Shown one piece after another: positions 17,178-26,185 of a DNA stretch of 64,000 bases. A program made the translations under genes and the position numbers. Each line of letters starts with the position of its first letter. Positions within the stretch are counted from its first letter, which is position 1. The stretch covers positions 1,922,001-1,986,000 of the forward strand of contig NZ_CP010836.1 of NCBI RefSeq assembly GCF_000935025.1. The letters are read 5' to 3'. Origin of the DNA: Sphingomonas hengshuiensis (GTDB lineage Bacteria; Pseudomonadota; Alphaproteobacteria; Sphingomonadales; Sphingomonadaceae). The notes beneath the pieces were generated by a model. The model searched no databases and was not told where the DNA came from. It saw only the letters and a list, made by a program, of their open reading frames with translations.

Positions 17178-17620
17178 CCCGCAGCTTCCGCTTCACCGGC
17201 TGGCACATGTTCGCCACGATCGCCCTGTTCTTCGGCGTCGTCATCGGCGTGAACATGACGATGGCGACGCTGGCCACGCGCACCTTTGGCGGCGTGGTGG
17301 TCGCGAACAGCTATGTCGCCAGCCAGGAATTCAACGGCTGGCTGAAGGCGGCGGAAGCGCAGAAGCGGCTCGGGTGGGAGCCGAAGCTCGAAAGCATCGA
17401 CCAGCGGCTCGTGGTCGCGACGAGCGCCCGGCACGCCGTCGCCACCGCCGTCGCGCGGCATCCGCTCGGGCGGCTGCCTGATGTGGCGATCCGCTTCACC
17501 GAAACCGCACCGGGCCGGTTTGTCGCCGACACCCGCCTGCCCGCCGGGCGCTGGCGGGTCCACCTGACCTTCGTCCGCGGCGCCGACCGCGCCGATTTCG
17601 TCCGGGACGTGGCGGCGTGA
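17174..17620 (+). CDS. ccoH: FixH family protein (CcoH)
   Basis: A 148-residue protein with an N-terminal membrane helix (HMFATIALFFGVVIGVNMTM) and a periplasmic domain ending in RWRVHLTFVRGADRADF, as in FixH. It assists cbb3 assembly. The four-base overlaps with ccoG and ccoI indicate one transcript. Confidence 0.92.
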   Translation: MTRSFRFTGWHMFATIALFFGVVIGVNMTMATLATRTFGGVVVANSYVASQEFNGWLKAAEAQKRLGWEPKLESIDQRLVVATSARHAVATAVARHPLGRLPDVAIRFTETAPGRFVADTRLPAGRWRVHLTFVRGADRADFVRDVAA

Positions 17621-19725
17621 GCACCGAGCATAGCGTCCTCAGCGTCCCCGGCATCCGCTGCGCAAGCTGCATCGCGCGGATCGAGCGCGAGCTGGCGCCG
17701 ATCCCCGGCATCCACAGCGCGCGGGTGAACTTCACGACCAAGCGCGTGACGATCGACCACGAACCCGCGCTGACCCCCGAAAACCTCCGCGATGCGCTCG
17801 GCAGGATCGGGTTCGACGCCGAACCGATCGCCGCGGGCCCGTTCGCCGCGCAGGGCGATGAGAGCAAGGCGCTGCTCCGCGCCGTGGCCGTCGCGGGCTT
17901 CGCGTCGATGAACATCATGCTGCTGTCGGTCTCGGTCTGGTCGGGCGCGACCGGGGTGACGCGCGAGATGTTCCACTGGCTGTCGGCGCTGATCGCGCTG
18001 CCGACGATCGCCTATGCTGGGCGTCCCTTCTACAAATCGGCTTGGGCGGCGCTGCGGCGCGGGCGGACCAACATGGACGTGCCGATCTCGATCGGCGTCA
18101 CGCTGGCCACCGGCCTCAGCCTGTTCGAGACGATCACCGGCGGCGAGCACGCCTATTTCGACGGCGCCGTGATGCTGGTGTTCTTCCTGCTGATCGGGCG
18201 CTTCCTCGACAGCGTGATGCGCGACCGCGCGCGCCAGGGCGTCGAGGCGCTGCTGCGCCAGACCGCACCCGGCGGCACCGTGCTGCTGCCCGACGGCACC
18301 ACCAGCTGGATCAAGTCCGATGCGCTCGAGCCCGGAATGCGGCTCATCGTCGGCGCCGGCGAACGCATCGCCGCCGACGGGCTGGTCGAGCAGGGCGCAA
18401 GCAGCATCGACCTGTCGCTGATCACCGGCGAGAGCCGCCCCGAGCCGATCGCCACGGGCGGCAAGGCGATCGCCGGCACGCTCAACCGCGATGCCCCGCT
18501 CACCATCCGCATCACTGCGGCGGGCGACCGCACCACCATCGCCGAAATCGCGCGGATGATGGACGCCGCGTCGCAGAGCCGATCGCGCTATGTCCGCATC
18601 GCCGATCGCGCCGCGCGCTTCTACGCGCCCGCGGTCCACACGCTGGCGCTGACCAGCTTCGTCGGATGGATGCTCGCGGGCGCGGGCTGGCACCAGTCGC
18701 TGATGATCGCCGTGGCGGTGCTCATCATCACCTGCCCCTGCGCGCTGGGCCTCGCGGTCCCGGCGGCGCAGGTGGTCGCGGCGGGGGCGCTGATGCGGCG
18801 CGGGATATTGGTCAAGGACGGTTCCGCACTCGAACGGCTGGCCGAAGCCGACACCGCGTGTTTCGACAAGACCGGCACGCTGACGCTGGGCCGCCCGGTG
18901 CCGGTGGGCACGCTTCCGCTGACCGGCGAGGATGCCGCCATCGCACTGGGGCTGGCGCGCGCAAGCCGCCATCCCGTGTCGCGCGCGCTGGCGCAAGCGC
19001 TCGAATGCAGCGGCGTCCGTGCCGCCGAACTGACCGACCTGCGCGAAACGCCCGGAATGGGGATCGAGGGGCGTTCGGGCACGCGCCACGCCCGGCTGGG
19101 CCGCCCGAGCTGGATCGGCGTCACGGCGTCGCATCCGGGGCTGGTCACGGCCTTTGCAGTCGACGGCGCCGAGCCCAGCATCCTGTGCTTCGCCGACGCG
19201 CTGCGCCCCGATGCAGCCGCCACGATCGCGGGGCTCAAGGCATTGGGGCTGCCCGCGACGATCCTGTCGGGCGACCGCCCCGAGGCCGTTGGGCCGATCG
19301 CCGACACGCTCGGCATCCCGGCGCTGCCCCGGCTGACCCCCGACGCCAAGCTGGCGGAGATCGAGCGGCTCCACGACACGGGCAAGCGCGTGCTGATGAT
19401 CGGCGACGGCCTCAACGACGGGCCCGCGCTCGCCGCCGGGCACGTCTCGATCGCCCCCGCCTCGGCAAGCGATGTCGGACAGACCGCCGCCGACTTCATC
19501 TTCATGGGCGACAGCCTCGCCCCCGTGGCGATCGCGGTGCGCGCGGCGCGGCGGACATTGGCGATCGTGCGACAGAATTTCGCGCTGGCGATCGGGTACA
19601 ACCTGCTCGCCGTGCCGCTGGCGATCCTCGGCTATGTCACTCCGCTGATCGCCGCGCTGGCGATGTCGAGTTCGTCGCTGATCGTCGTGGGCAATGCCCT
19701 GCGCCTGCGCCGGTGCGCGCGGTGA
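17617..19725 (+). CDS. ccoI: Copper-type P1B ATPase for cbb3 assembly
   Basis: A 702-residue CcoI/FixI ATPase that delivers copper across the membrane for the oxidase. It has an N-terminal metal-binding domain (GIRCASCIARIE), the membrane CPC motif (ITCPCALGLAVPAA), the phosphorylation motif DKTGTLTLG, the nucleotide-domain RHPVSRAL and the hinge GDGLNDGPAL. The start is GTG at 17617, overlapping the ccoH stop. The end overlaps ccoS in the same way. Confidence 0.95.
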   Translation: MSTEHSVLSVPGIRCASCIARIERELAPIPGIHSARVNFTTKRVTIDHEPALTPENLRDALGRIGFDAEPIAAGPFAAQGDESKALLRAVAVAGFASMNIMLLSVSVWSGATGVTREMFHWLSALIALPTIAYAGRPFYKSAWAALRRGRTNMDVPISIGVTLATGLSLFETITGGEHAYFDGAVMLVFFLLIGRFLDSVMRDRARQGVEALLRQTAPGGTVLLPDGTTSWIKSDALEPGMRLIVGAGERIAADGLVEQGASSIDLSLITGESRPEPIATGGKAIAGTLNRDAPLTIRITAAGDRTTIAEIARMMDAASQSRSRYVRIADRAARFYAPAVHTLALTSFVGWMLAGAGWHQSLMIAVAVLIITCPCALGLAVPAAQVVAAGALMRRGILVKDGSALERLAEADTACFDKTGTLTLGRPVPVGTLPLTGEDAAIALGLARASRHPVSRALAQALECSGVRAAELTDLRETPGMGIEGRSGTRHARLGRPSWIGVTASHPGLVTAFAVDGAEPSILCFADALRPDAAATIAGLKALGLPATILSGDRPEAVGPIADTLGIPALPRLTPDAKLAEIERLHDTGKRVLMIGDGLNDGPALAAGHVSIAPASASDVGQTAADFIFMGDSLAPVAIAVRAARRTLAIVRQNFALAIGYNLLAVPLAILGYVTPLIAALAMSSSSLIVVGNALRLRRCAR

Positions 19726-19868
19726 ACGGGCTGGCAATCCTGATCCCGGTGGCGTTGCTGCTGGGGCTGAGCGGGCTGGCGGCGTTCCTGTGGTCGCTCA
19801 ACGCCGGCCAGTTTGAGGATATGGACGGCGCCGCGCTGCGCATCCTGATCGACGAGGACGCCGAATGA
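19722..19868 (+). CDS. ccoS: cbb3-type oxidase assembly protein CcoS
   Basis: A 48-residue single-helix protein starting with GTG. It shows the family pattern: a hydrophobic segment (ILIPVALLLGLSGLAAFLW), then LNAGQFEDMDGAALRIL. CcoS is needed for cofactor insertion into the oxidase. Confidence 0.92.
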   Translation: MNGLAILIPVALLLGLSGLAAFLWSLNAGQFEDMDGAALRILIDEDAE

Positions 19869-20056
19869 GACTGCGCCTGCTGCTCCTGCTTCCGCCGCTC
19901 GCGCTGGCGGTGCCAGCGCCGGCCGCGCCGATGAAGCCGGCCTATGGGCGGCTGTGCGGCGGCGGCGCTGGGGGCCGCGAGGATATGCCGGGCAAACAGC
20001 CCTGCCCCGTCGCCTGCCACGCCGCGCTGTGCGAGCGGCAGCGCAAGGGGCGCTGA
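19865..20056 (+). CDS. Small exported Cys-containing protein, 63 aa
   Basis: I do not recognise this family. The ATG overlaps the ccoS stop, so the gene is the probable last member of the cbb3 operon. It has a clear signal peptide (RLRLLLLLPPLALAVPAPAA) and a mature part of about 42 residues with four cysteines (LCGGG, KQPCPVACHAALCER). The cysteine spacing would suit metal or disulfide binding in the periplasm; a copper-handling role is only a guess from location. Confidence 0.65.
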   Translation: MRLRLLLLLPPLALAVPAPAAPMKPAYGRLCGGGAGGREDMPGKQPCPVACHAALCERQRKGR

Positions 20057-20075
20057 CCTTCTGCGCCTCGGCGGC

Positions 20076-20651
20076 TCAGCTCCCGATCGCGCCGAAATCG
20101 CGCATCCGCACCAGCCATAGCGCGCGGCCCTTCTCGCCGCCCTCGACCATCCCGATCACGCTGTCGGTGACCGGGCCGATCCCGGCGAGCTTCAGCACGT
20201 TGCGCCGGAGGCTCTTCAGGCTGTGCGCGCGGTAATAGAGCCGATAGACGAAGCCCGGCATCCCCATCGTCACGACGATATGCGCGGTTCGCCCCTTGAG
20301 CAGCCCTTTGGGCCCGGTCGGGCCATCGGCAATCGCGAAACCCGGTCGCGCGACCTGTTCGAGAAACGCCTTGAGCAACGCGGGCACGTCGCCCAGCCAT
20401 AGCGGATACAGGATCACCAGATGCTCGGCCCAGACGATCGTCTCCAGCGCCGCGGCAATCGCGGGGGGCGGCGCCGCGCGCCATTCGCGCTGCGAGCGCA
20501 GGATCGGAAAGTCGAGCGTGCTCAGCTCGATGCGGCGCACCGCATGCCCGGCCTCCGCCGCGCCCTGGGCATAAGCATCGGCAAGCGCATGGACATAGCG
20601 CGCGCGATCCGGATCGGGGTGGCCATCGAGGATGGCAATGCGTCTGGTCAT
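20076..20651 (-). CDS. Flavodoxin-fold NAD(P)H oxidoreductase
   Basis: A 191-residue protein of the NAD(P)H dehydrogenase (quinone)/KefF group. The flavin-binding start is RRIAILDGHPDPDR, with LVILYPLWLGDVPALLKAFL in the middle. Such enzymes reduce quinones or other electrophiles. The ATG at 20651 begins the fold directly. It is convergent with the cbb3 operon and divergent from the universal stress gene. Confidence 0.85.
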   Translation of the reverse strand: MTRRIAILDGHPDPDRARYVHALADAYAQGAAEAGHAVRRIELSTLDFPILRSQREWRAAPPPAIAAALETIVWAEHLVILYPLWLGDVPALLKAFLEQVARPGFAIADGPTGPKGLLKGRTAHIVVTMGMPGFVYRLYYRAHSLKSLRRNVLKLAGIGPVTDSVIGMVEGGEKGRALWLVRMRDFGAIGS

Positions 20652-20775
20652 GCCGCCAGCTTCGCGCACCCTGCCGCCGCGCTCCATCCGTAGCTTACCC
20701 AAGTGCGCCTGCGCCCCCGCTGCCGTCCAACGACGGCGACGCCCGGACACACGCTGCGGGCGAAGGAGAATGCAC

Positions 20776-21594
20776 ATGATACGGGACCTGCTCGCCATCG
20801 TCGACTGCCCCGACCAGTCGATGCCCTTTCTCGACGGAGTATTGGCCTTCGCCGAACATCAACAGGCCGAGGCGGAGGTCACGCTCCTGACGCCCGGCCC
20901 GCTGGCCAGTCCGGCGCTCGCGCCGTTCGGCGCGCTCTATGTCCCCGAACCGACGCTGGAGGCGGAGGAAGCCGCGCGGCTCGCGGTGTTGCGCGGGCGC
21001 TGCGGGTCGGCGCCGGTCACGACGATCGTCCATGGGCTGCGCGACGATGTGGCATGGCTCGCGGGCGACCTGCGCCATCGGCGGCAGATCGTCGACCTGA
21101 TCCTGATCGGCGGTGCCGAGGGCTGGGCGCTGCCCTGGTTGCGCCGGCGCGTGATCGAGACGCTGCTGCTGGCGGCGGGAACGCCGGTGGTGCTGGTGCC
21201 GCGCGATCGCCACCTGACGCGCATACGCCGCGCCGTGATCGGCTGGACCCCTTCGCCCGAGGCGGCGCGCGCGGTCCATGATCTGGTCCGCCTCGCCGAG
21301 CCGGGTGCGGAAATCGATATCGTCACGATCACCGGCCACCACCCCGCCGATGAGCCGAGCGCCGCGGAGGTCCAGCGCCATCTGGCACGGCACGGCTTCG
21401 TCGCGCACGTCCATGCCTTCGCAAACGAGGACCGGCTCGAAGCCGATCTCCTCCAGAAATATGCGCTCGACGCGCATGCCGACCTGCTCGCGCTGGGCGG
21501 CTTCGCGCATTCGCGGGTGCGCGAAATCGCGCTGGGCGGCGTCACCCGCACGCTGATCGCGGAGACCCGCCTGCCCGTGCTGCTGTCGCATTAA
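20776..21594 (+). CDS. Universal stress protein, tandem UspA domains
   Basis: A 272-residue protein with two Usp-like halves. The first starts DLLAIVDCPDQS and ends in TPVVLVPRD; the second has AVIGWTPSPEAARAVHDL and ends in ALGGFAHSRVREI and LPVLLSH. The second half keeps a partial G-x2-G-x9 nucleotide motif, while the first is degenerate. AAGGAG seven bases ahead supports ATG 20776 over an ATG six bases upstream. Genes of this kind often accompany cbb3 and OmpW genes in the low-oxygen regulon. Confidence 0.85.
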   Translation: MIRDLLAIVDCPDQSMPFLDGVLAFAEHQQAEAEVTLLTPGPLASPALAPFGALYVPEPTLEAEEAARLAVLRGRCGSAPVTTIVHGLRDDVAWLAGDLRHRRQIVDLILIGGAEGWALPWLRRRVIETLLLAAGTPVVLVPRDRHLTRIRRAVIGWTPSPEAARAVHDLVRLAEPGAEIDIVTITGHHPADEPSAAEVQRHLARHGFVAHVHAFANEDRLEADLLQKYALDAHADLLALGGFAHSRVREIALGGVTRTLIAETRLPVLLSH

Positions 21595-21599
21595 ACTCT

Positions 21600-21646
21600 G
21601 TTTCAGCGAAGCTGAAACAGGCCGGTGCCGATTCAGCGAAGCTGAA
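21600..21646. repeat. Twin hairpin repeat after the stress-protein gene
   Basis: Two copies of a hairpin built on TTCAGCGAAGCTGAA (21600-21618 and 21632-21646) flank GGCCGGTGCC. The arrangement resembles the repeat at 9035-9164 (hairpin next to GGCCGGCACC), so this is probably a shorter relative of the same REP-like family. Confidence 0.6.
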
Positions 21647-21655
21647 AACGAGTCT

Positions 21656-21693
21656 AACAAAAATGCCTCCCCGAGCCGTCGCCCGGGGAGGCA
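21656..21693 (-). terminator. Rho-independent terminator of ompW
   Basis: A 10-bp stem (TGCCTCCCCG at 21664-21673 with CGGGGAGGCA at 21684-21693) is followed on the minus strand by TTTTTG. It lies about 50 bases past the ompW stop. Confidence 0.85.
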
Positions 21694-21744
21694 GTTCAAG
21701 ACCGGCGCGCGGCGAAAGGGGAGGATCGCCGCTGCCTTCTTGCC

Positions 21745-22434
21745 CTAGAACCGGAAGCCGACGCCCACGCCCGCGACGATCGGGTTGACCTCGACATTGA
21801 CCGAACGCTTGGTCGCGCCGGTGGTCAGCCGCGCGGTCGTGTCCATGTCGATATATTTGATGTCGGCGTTGACGAAGAACTTCGGCGTCACGTCGATGTC
21901 GATCCCGGCCTGCAGCGCATAGCCGAAGCTGTCGTCCAGCTTGACCTTGGTCGCGCCCAATGCCGTGTTGAGCGACTGAGTCGCATCCGCCGAGTAGAAG
22001 ATCGTGTAGTTCACGCCCGCGCCGACATAGGGATGCACCTTGCCCTCGGGCAGGAAGTGATATTGCAGCGTCAGCGTCGGCGGCAGCACCCAGGTATCGG
22101 CGATCTTGCCCAGCGCGGAAATCGTGCCGCGACCGCTGACGTCATGCTTGGTCGTCGCCAGGATCAGCTCGGCGCCGATATTCTTGGTGACGAAATAGGT
22201 GAAGTCGACTTCGGGCATCACGCTGTTGCCCACGCCCACTTCGCTCCCGGCGATGCCGGTGACGGCGCCCGAGCTCTCGGTGGGCGAGACCATGATCGCG
22301 CGCGCGCGGAACAGCCAGTCGCCGGCCTCGCGGCTGGTATCGGCGGTGGGGGTCGGCGTGGCGTCCTGCGCCAGGGCCGGGCTCGCTACCAGCGCGCCCG
22401 CCGCCAGCATCGCGCATTTGAGAGCGGTGTTCAT
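21745..22434 (-). CDS. ompW: OmpW family outer-membrane protein
   Basis: A 229-residue eight-stranded barrel protein. The signal peptide ends at SPALAQ; family features are GDWLFRARAIMVSP, the PEVDFTYFVTKNIGAELI strand pair and the C-terminal aromatic GVGVGFRF. OmpW forms a narrow hydrophobic channel and is FNR-responsive in enteric bacteria. Here an FNR-like site lies 60-70 bases upstream, and the gene ends at a clear terminator, so it is monocistronic. Confidence 0.93.
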   Translation of the reverse strand: MNTALKCAMLAAGALVASPALAQDATPTPTADTSREAGDWLFRARAIMVSPTESSGAVTGIAGSEVGVGNSVMPEVDFTYFVTKNIGAELILATTKHDVSGRGTISALGKIADTWVLPPTLTLQYHFLPEGKVHPYVGAGVNYTIFYSADATQSLNTALGATKVKLDDSFGYALQAGIDIDVTPKFFVNADIKYIDMDTTARLTTGATKRSVNVEVNPIVAGVGVGFRF

Positions 22435-22492
22435 TTCGAATTTCCTCCTCGTTTCGAGGAGTTCGGGCTAGGCGGCGCGCGGCCCCGAAATG

Positions 22493-22506
22493 TTGATCCA
22501 GCGCAA
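22493..22506. promoter_or_regulatory. FNR-like site upstream of ompW
   Basis: TTGATCCAGCGCAA has one perfect FNR half (TTGAT) and a two-mismatch second half (CGCAA for ATCAA). A second dyad TCCCC-AAT-GGGGA is at 22524-22536. Both lie in the ompW promoter region. Confidence 0.45.
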
Positions 22507-22565
22507 CAATCGGGTCCGCAATGTCCCCAATGGGGATGTCACGTACCCGCGACAACCAACGGTTT

Positions 22566-24683
22566 TCATTCGAATTCCAGGATCGCCGCATCCACCGCCA
22601 GGCTGTCGCCCGCCGCGAAGTTCGCCGCCTTCACCACCCCCGCCCGCTCGGCGCGCAGGATGTTCTCCATCTTCATCGCCTCGACCACCGCCAGCGGCTG
22701 GCCAGCCGAAACCGCATCCCCCGGCGCGACGTGGAGCCGGGTGAGCAGCCCCGGCATCGGCGCGAGCAGGAAGCGGCTCATGTCGGGCGGCATCTTCTCG
22801 ATCATGTGCACCGCCAACTCCCCGGTGCGCGTATCATAGGTCTTGGCAACATGGGTGGCGCCATGCGTGGTCAGGTGCCAATTCACCCCTGCGCGCTTAA
22901 CGCCGACGGTCAGCGGCTCGTCATCAATCATCGTTTCAACCAATGCCGCGCCCGGTTCCCAACGAATGGTGATTTCGACGCTTTCCAGGGCATCTCGCAC
23001 GTTGTGGAGAACGTGATAGCTGCCTCTGTCGTAATTCCAATGGCCCGAGACGACGAGTTCGAATGGCTCACCGTCGATCGACACCGTCCAGTTGCCATGC
23101 GCCACCGGCGCCCCGGCAAGCTGACCGGAGATCTTGTGGGCACGCCCGCGACGGATATCCGCGATCACGCCCGCCACCGCGGCGAGCTTGCGTACGAGCG
23201 CCGGCGAGGCGGGAGCTCCGGCAAACCCGTCGGGGTACTCCTCGGCAATGAAGCCGGTCGTCAGTCGCCCTTCGCGGAAGCGGGCATCCTGCATGATAGC
23301 GGAAAGGAAATCGATGTTATGACCAATGCCCTCGATCCGGAACCGATCGAGCGCGGCGATCTGGCGATCAATCGCCTCTTCGCGCGTTGCGCCCCAGGTG
23401 ACCAGTTTGGCGATCATCGGATCATAGAACATCGAGATTTCGCTGCCCTCGGTCACGCCATCGTCGATGCGAACCCCTTCCGACAGCGCTTCCGGCGCCA
23501 GCAATTCCCCGTGTGTGCGCAGGTCATCCGGATAGCCTTCGCTGTAAGCGACCAAAAACGTCGTTGGGCCACCGTCATTGCCGGCGCGCGGAGGGGAATA
23601 CCGCACCAGCCGCCCGGTGCTCGGCAGGAACCCGCGATACGGGTCCTCGGCGTACACCCGGTTCTCCACCGCCCAGCCGTTGATCTGCACCTCGTCCTGC
23701 GTCAGCGGCAGCGCCTCGCCCGCAGCGACGCGGATCATCAGCTCGACCAGATCGAGCCCGGTAATCTCCTCGGTCACCGGATGCTCGACCTGGAGCCGGG
23801 TGTTCATCTCGAGGAAGTAGAAGCTCTCGCCCGTCGTATCCGCGCCCGATACGATCAGCTCGACCGTGCCCGCGCTGTAATAGCCCACCGCCCGCGCCAG
23901 CGCGACCGCCTGCTCGCCCATCTTCCGGCGCATCTCTGGCGTGACGAAGGGCGATGGCGCTTCCTCGACCACTTTCTGGTGGCGCCGCTGGATCGAGCAT
24001 TCGCGCTCGTTCAGGTAGAGGATGTTGCCATGCTGGTCGCCCATCACCTGGATTTCGATGTGGCGCGGGCTCTCGATGAACTTCTCGATAAAGACGCGGT
24101 CGTCGCCGAAGCTTGCCAGCCCCTCGCGCTTGGTCGCCTCAAAGCCCTCGCGGACGTCCTGCTCGCTATAGGCCAGCCGCATCCCCTTGCCGCCGCCGCC
24201 CGCGCTCGCCTTCATCATCACCGGATAGCCGATCTCGCTGGCGATACGCACCGCATGTTCGGTATCGTCGATCTCGCCGACAAAGCCGGGGACGACGTTC
24301 ACCCCCGCCGCTTTGGCCAGCTTCTTGGACTCGATCTTGTCCCCCATCGCCGCGATGGCTGCGGGCGGCGGGCCGACGAACGCGATCCCCGCCTCGGCGC
24401 ACGCCCTGGCAAAGCTCTCGCGCTCGGAGAGGAAGCCATAGCCGGGATGGATGCAATCCGCCCCGGTCTCCTTGGCCGCGAGCAGGATCAGCTCGGCCTT
24501 GAGGTAGGACTCGCTCGCGGGCGCCGGCCCAAGCCGCACGCTCTCATCCGCCATCAACACATGCGGCGCGCGGGCATCGGCGTCGGAATAGACCGCGACG
24601 GTGGCGATGCCCATCTTCCTGGCGGTGCGCATGACCCGACACGCGATTTCGCCGCGATTGGCGACGAGGATTTTCTTGAACAT
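22566..24683 (-). CDS. pccA: Propionyl/acetyl-CoA carboxylase alpha subunit
   Basis: A 705-residue biotin-dependent carboxylase subunit. The biotin carboxylase domain begins FKKILVANRGEIACRV and includes the ATP-grasp glycine loop SAGGGGKGMR and MNTRLQVEHPVTEEITG; a linker domain follows; the biotin carrier domain at the end has the biotinyl-lysine in VVEAMKMENIL. With PccB it makes methylmalonyl-CoA from propionyl-CoA. It is the last gene of the propionate operon, separated from bioB by a palindromic repeat. Confidence 0.95.
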   Translation of the reverse strand: MFKKILVANRGEIACRVMRTARKMGIATVAVYSDADARAPHVLMADESVRLGPAPASESYLKAELILLAAKETGADCIHPGYGFLSERESFARACAEAGIAFVGPPPAAIAAMGDKIESKKLAKAAGVNVVPGFVGEIDDTEHAVRIASEIGYPVMMKASAGGGGKGMRLAYSEQDVREGFEATKREGLASFGDDRVFIEKFIESPRHIEIQVMGDQHGNILYLNERECSIQRRHQKVVEEAPSPFVTPEMRRKMGEQAVALARAVGYYSAGTVELIVSGADTTGESFYFLEMNTRLQVEHPVTEEITGLDLVELMIRVAAGEALPLTQDEVQINGWAVENRVYAEDPYRGFLPSTGRLVRYSPPRAGNDGGPTTFLVAYSEGYPDDLRTHGELLAPEALSEGVRIDDGVTEGSEISMFYDPMIAKLVTWGATREEAIDRQIAALDRFRIEGIGHNIDFLSAIMQDARFREGRLTTGFIAEEYPDGFAGAPASPALVRKLAAVAGVIADIRRGRAHKISGQLAGAPVAHGNWTVSIDGEPFELVVSGHWNYDRGSYHVLHNVRDALESVEITIRWEPGAALVETMIDDEPLTVGVKRAGVNWHLTTHGATHVAKTYDTRTGELAVHMIEKMPPDMSRFLLAPMPGLLTRLHVAPGDAVSAGQPLAVVEAMKMENILRAERAGVVKAANFAAGDSLAVDAAILEFE

Positions 24684-24712
24684 CAGGCCCTCTCGGTTCT
24701 CACTTTTCGTCA

Positions 24713-24780
24713 CCCCGGCCTTGCGCCGGGGCCCCGCTTGCTACGCGGGCAAGGTAGCGGGATCCCGGCGCAAGGCCGGG
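24713..24780. repeat. Perfect 17-bp inverted repeat between bioB and pccA
   Basis: The arms 24714-24730 and 24764-24780 (CCCGGCCTTGCGCCGGG and its complement) are identical over 17 bases, with an inner CCCGCTTGC/GCGGG-type loop. It looks like a common GC-rich intergenic palindrome and may stabilise or attenuate the polycistronic message. Confidence 0.8.
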
Positions 24781-24812
24781 AAGACGAAGAGAGGAGGCCC
24801 CGCCGTCTTGCA

Positions 24813-25814
24813 TTACTCCGCCGCTTCCAATTCCGCCCGCACCTCAACCGCCATCGGCATCACCCCCAATCGAGCAAACAGCGCCGCGTCCTTGTCGTCG
24901 CCCGCATTGCCCGTGGTGAGCAGCTTGTCGCCGGTGAAGATCGAGTTCGCCCCCGCCAAAAAGCAAAGCGCCTGCGTCTCGTCGCTCATGCTCTCACGCC
25001 CCGCGCTCAGCCGCACCATGCTCAGCGGCATCAGGATGCGCGCCACCGCCACGGTGCGGACGAATTCGATCGCGTCGATCTTCGCCAGCGGCGTGTCGGC
25101 CAGCATGTCGCCCAGCACGGTGCCCTTGACCGGCACCAGCGCGTTGATCGGCACGCTTTCGGGATGCTCCATCGTCGCCAGCGCGTGGAGGAAGCCGACG
25201 CGGTCCTCGCGCTTTTCGCCCATGCCGATGATGCCGCCCGAACAGACGTTGATCCCCGCCCCGCGCACATTTTCCAGCGTCTCGATCCGATCCTCGAACG
25301 TCCGCGTCGTGATGACGTTGGCGTAGTTCTCGGGCGAGGTATCGATATTGTGGTTGTAGTAATCGAGCCCCGCCTCGGCGAGCATCGCCGCCTGACGCTC
25401 GCTCAGCATGCCCAAAGTCATGCAGGTTTCCAGCCCCATCTGGCGCACGCCCTGCACCATCTCGACGATGGCGGGCATGTCCTTGTCCTTGGGGCTGCGC
25501 CACGCGGCGCCCATGCAGAAGCGCGACGAGCCATTGTCCTTGGCCTGCGCCGCCGCCTGGAGCACGGCGCGCACGTCCATCATCTTGGTCGCCTTCAGGC
25601 CCGTCTCGGCATGGGCGGACTGATTGCAGTATCCGCAATCCTCGACACAGCCGCCGGTCTTGATCGACAGCAGGGTCGAGAGCTGGACCTGGTTGCGCGG
25701 ATGGTGCGCGCGGTGGATCGATGCGGCCTCGTACACCAGATCGAGGAACGGCAGGTCGAACAGCGCGGCGATCTCGTCGCGGGTCCAGTCGGTACGCAGC
25801 GTTACATCGGGCAT
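24813..25814 (-). CDS. bioB: Biotin synthase
   Basis: A 333-residue radical SAM enzyme converting dethiobiotin to biotin. The 4Fe-4S motif is [10 protein letters not shown] near residue 53; later conserved parts are [24 protein letters not shown] and [10 protein letters not shown]. The ATG at 25814 shares a base with the stop of the upstream lprI-like gene. Its place between the mutase and the biotin-dependent PccA suggests it supplies the carboxylase cofactor. Confidence 0.95.
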   Translation of the reverse strand: MPDVTLRTDWTRDEIAALFDLPFLDLVYEAASIHRAHHPRNQVQLSTLLSIKTGGCVEDCGYCNQSAHAETGLKATKMMDVRAVLQAAAQAKDNGSSRFCMGAAWRSPKDKDMPAIVEMVQGVRQMGLETCMTLGMLSERQAAMLAEAGLDYYNHNIDTSPENYANVITTRTFEDRIETLENVRGAGINVCSGGIIGMGEKREDRVGFLHALATMEHPESVPINALVPVKGTVLGDMLADTPLAKIDAIEFVRTVAVARILMPLSMVRLSAGRESMSDETQALCFLAGANSIFTGDKLLTTGNAGDDKDAALFARLGVMPMAVEVRAELEAAE

Positions 25815-26185
25815 CAGTGGTTCCAGTCCAGCGCGGCGAGCTGCCGCGTCCGCTCTTTGGTCAATCGGGTCAGGCATTGCGCGCGCACCATCGGCTGCAT
25901 CGATCCGCCGGCATATTGCCCGGCCTCGATCACGCATTGCGCGTCGCGAAAGCGCAGCCAGGCGCGCTGGCTCTCCAGCGTCGCCGCGGCATAGCCGAAG
26001 CCACCCCCGCGTCCGCGCGTCGCCGCATCGCGCCGCTTCATCGCGGCATAGACGCGCTGCCACTGCGCGGTCATCGCCGCATCCGCCGCCTTATACTCGC
26101 GGCCGGCGTCGGTCGTCATCTGGGTCTGGCTCTGCGCCGCGGCGGGCGCGGTGGCCAGCATCGCGGCGAACAAGATTGAAATCAT
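25814..26185 (-). CDS. LprI/DUF1311-like exported protein
   Basis: A 123-residue protein with a signal peptide ([16 protein letters not shown]) and a mature domain with [27 protein letters not shown] and [15 protein letters not shown], the pattern of the lysozyme-inhibitor LprI-like DUF1311 family. The two cysteines probably form a disulfide. It is overlapped at both ends by scpA and bioB, so it is embedded in the operon although no link to propionate metabolism is evident. Confidence 0.8.
   Translation of the reverse strand: MISILFAAMLATAPAAAQSQTQMTTDAGREYKAADAAMTAQWQRVYAAMKRRDAATRGRGGGFGYAAATLESQRAWLRFRDAQCVIEAGQYAGGSMQPMVRAQCLTRLTKERTRQLAALDWNH

Noticed and set aside
22521..25994. Very long open frame antisense to pccA and bioB
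   Set aside because: It has no recognisable domain and a composition typical of the GC-rich reverse strand; the opposite strand holds two unmistakable enzymes.
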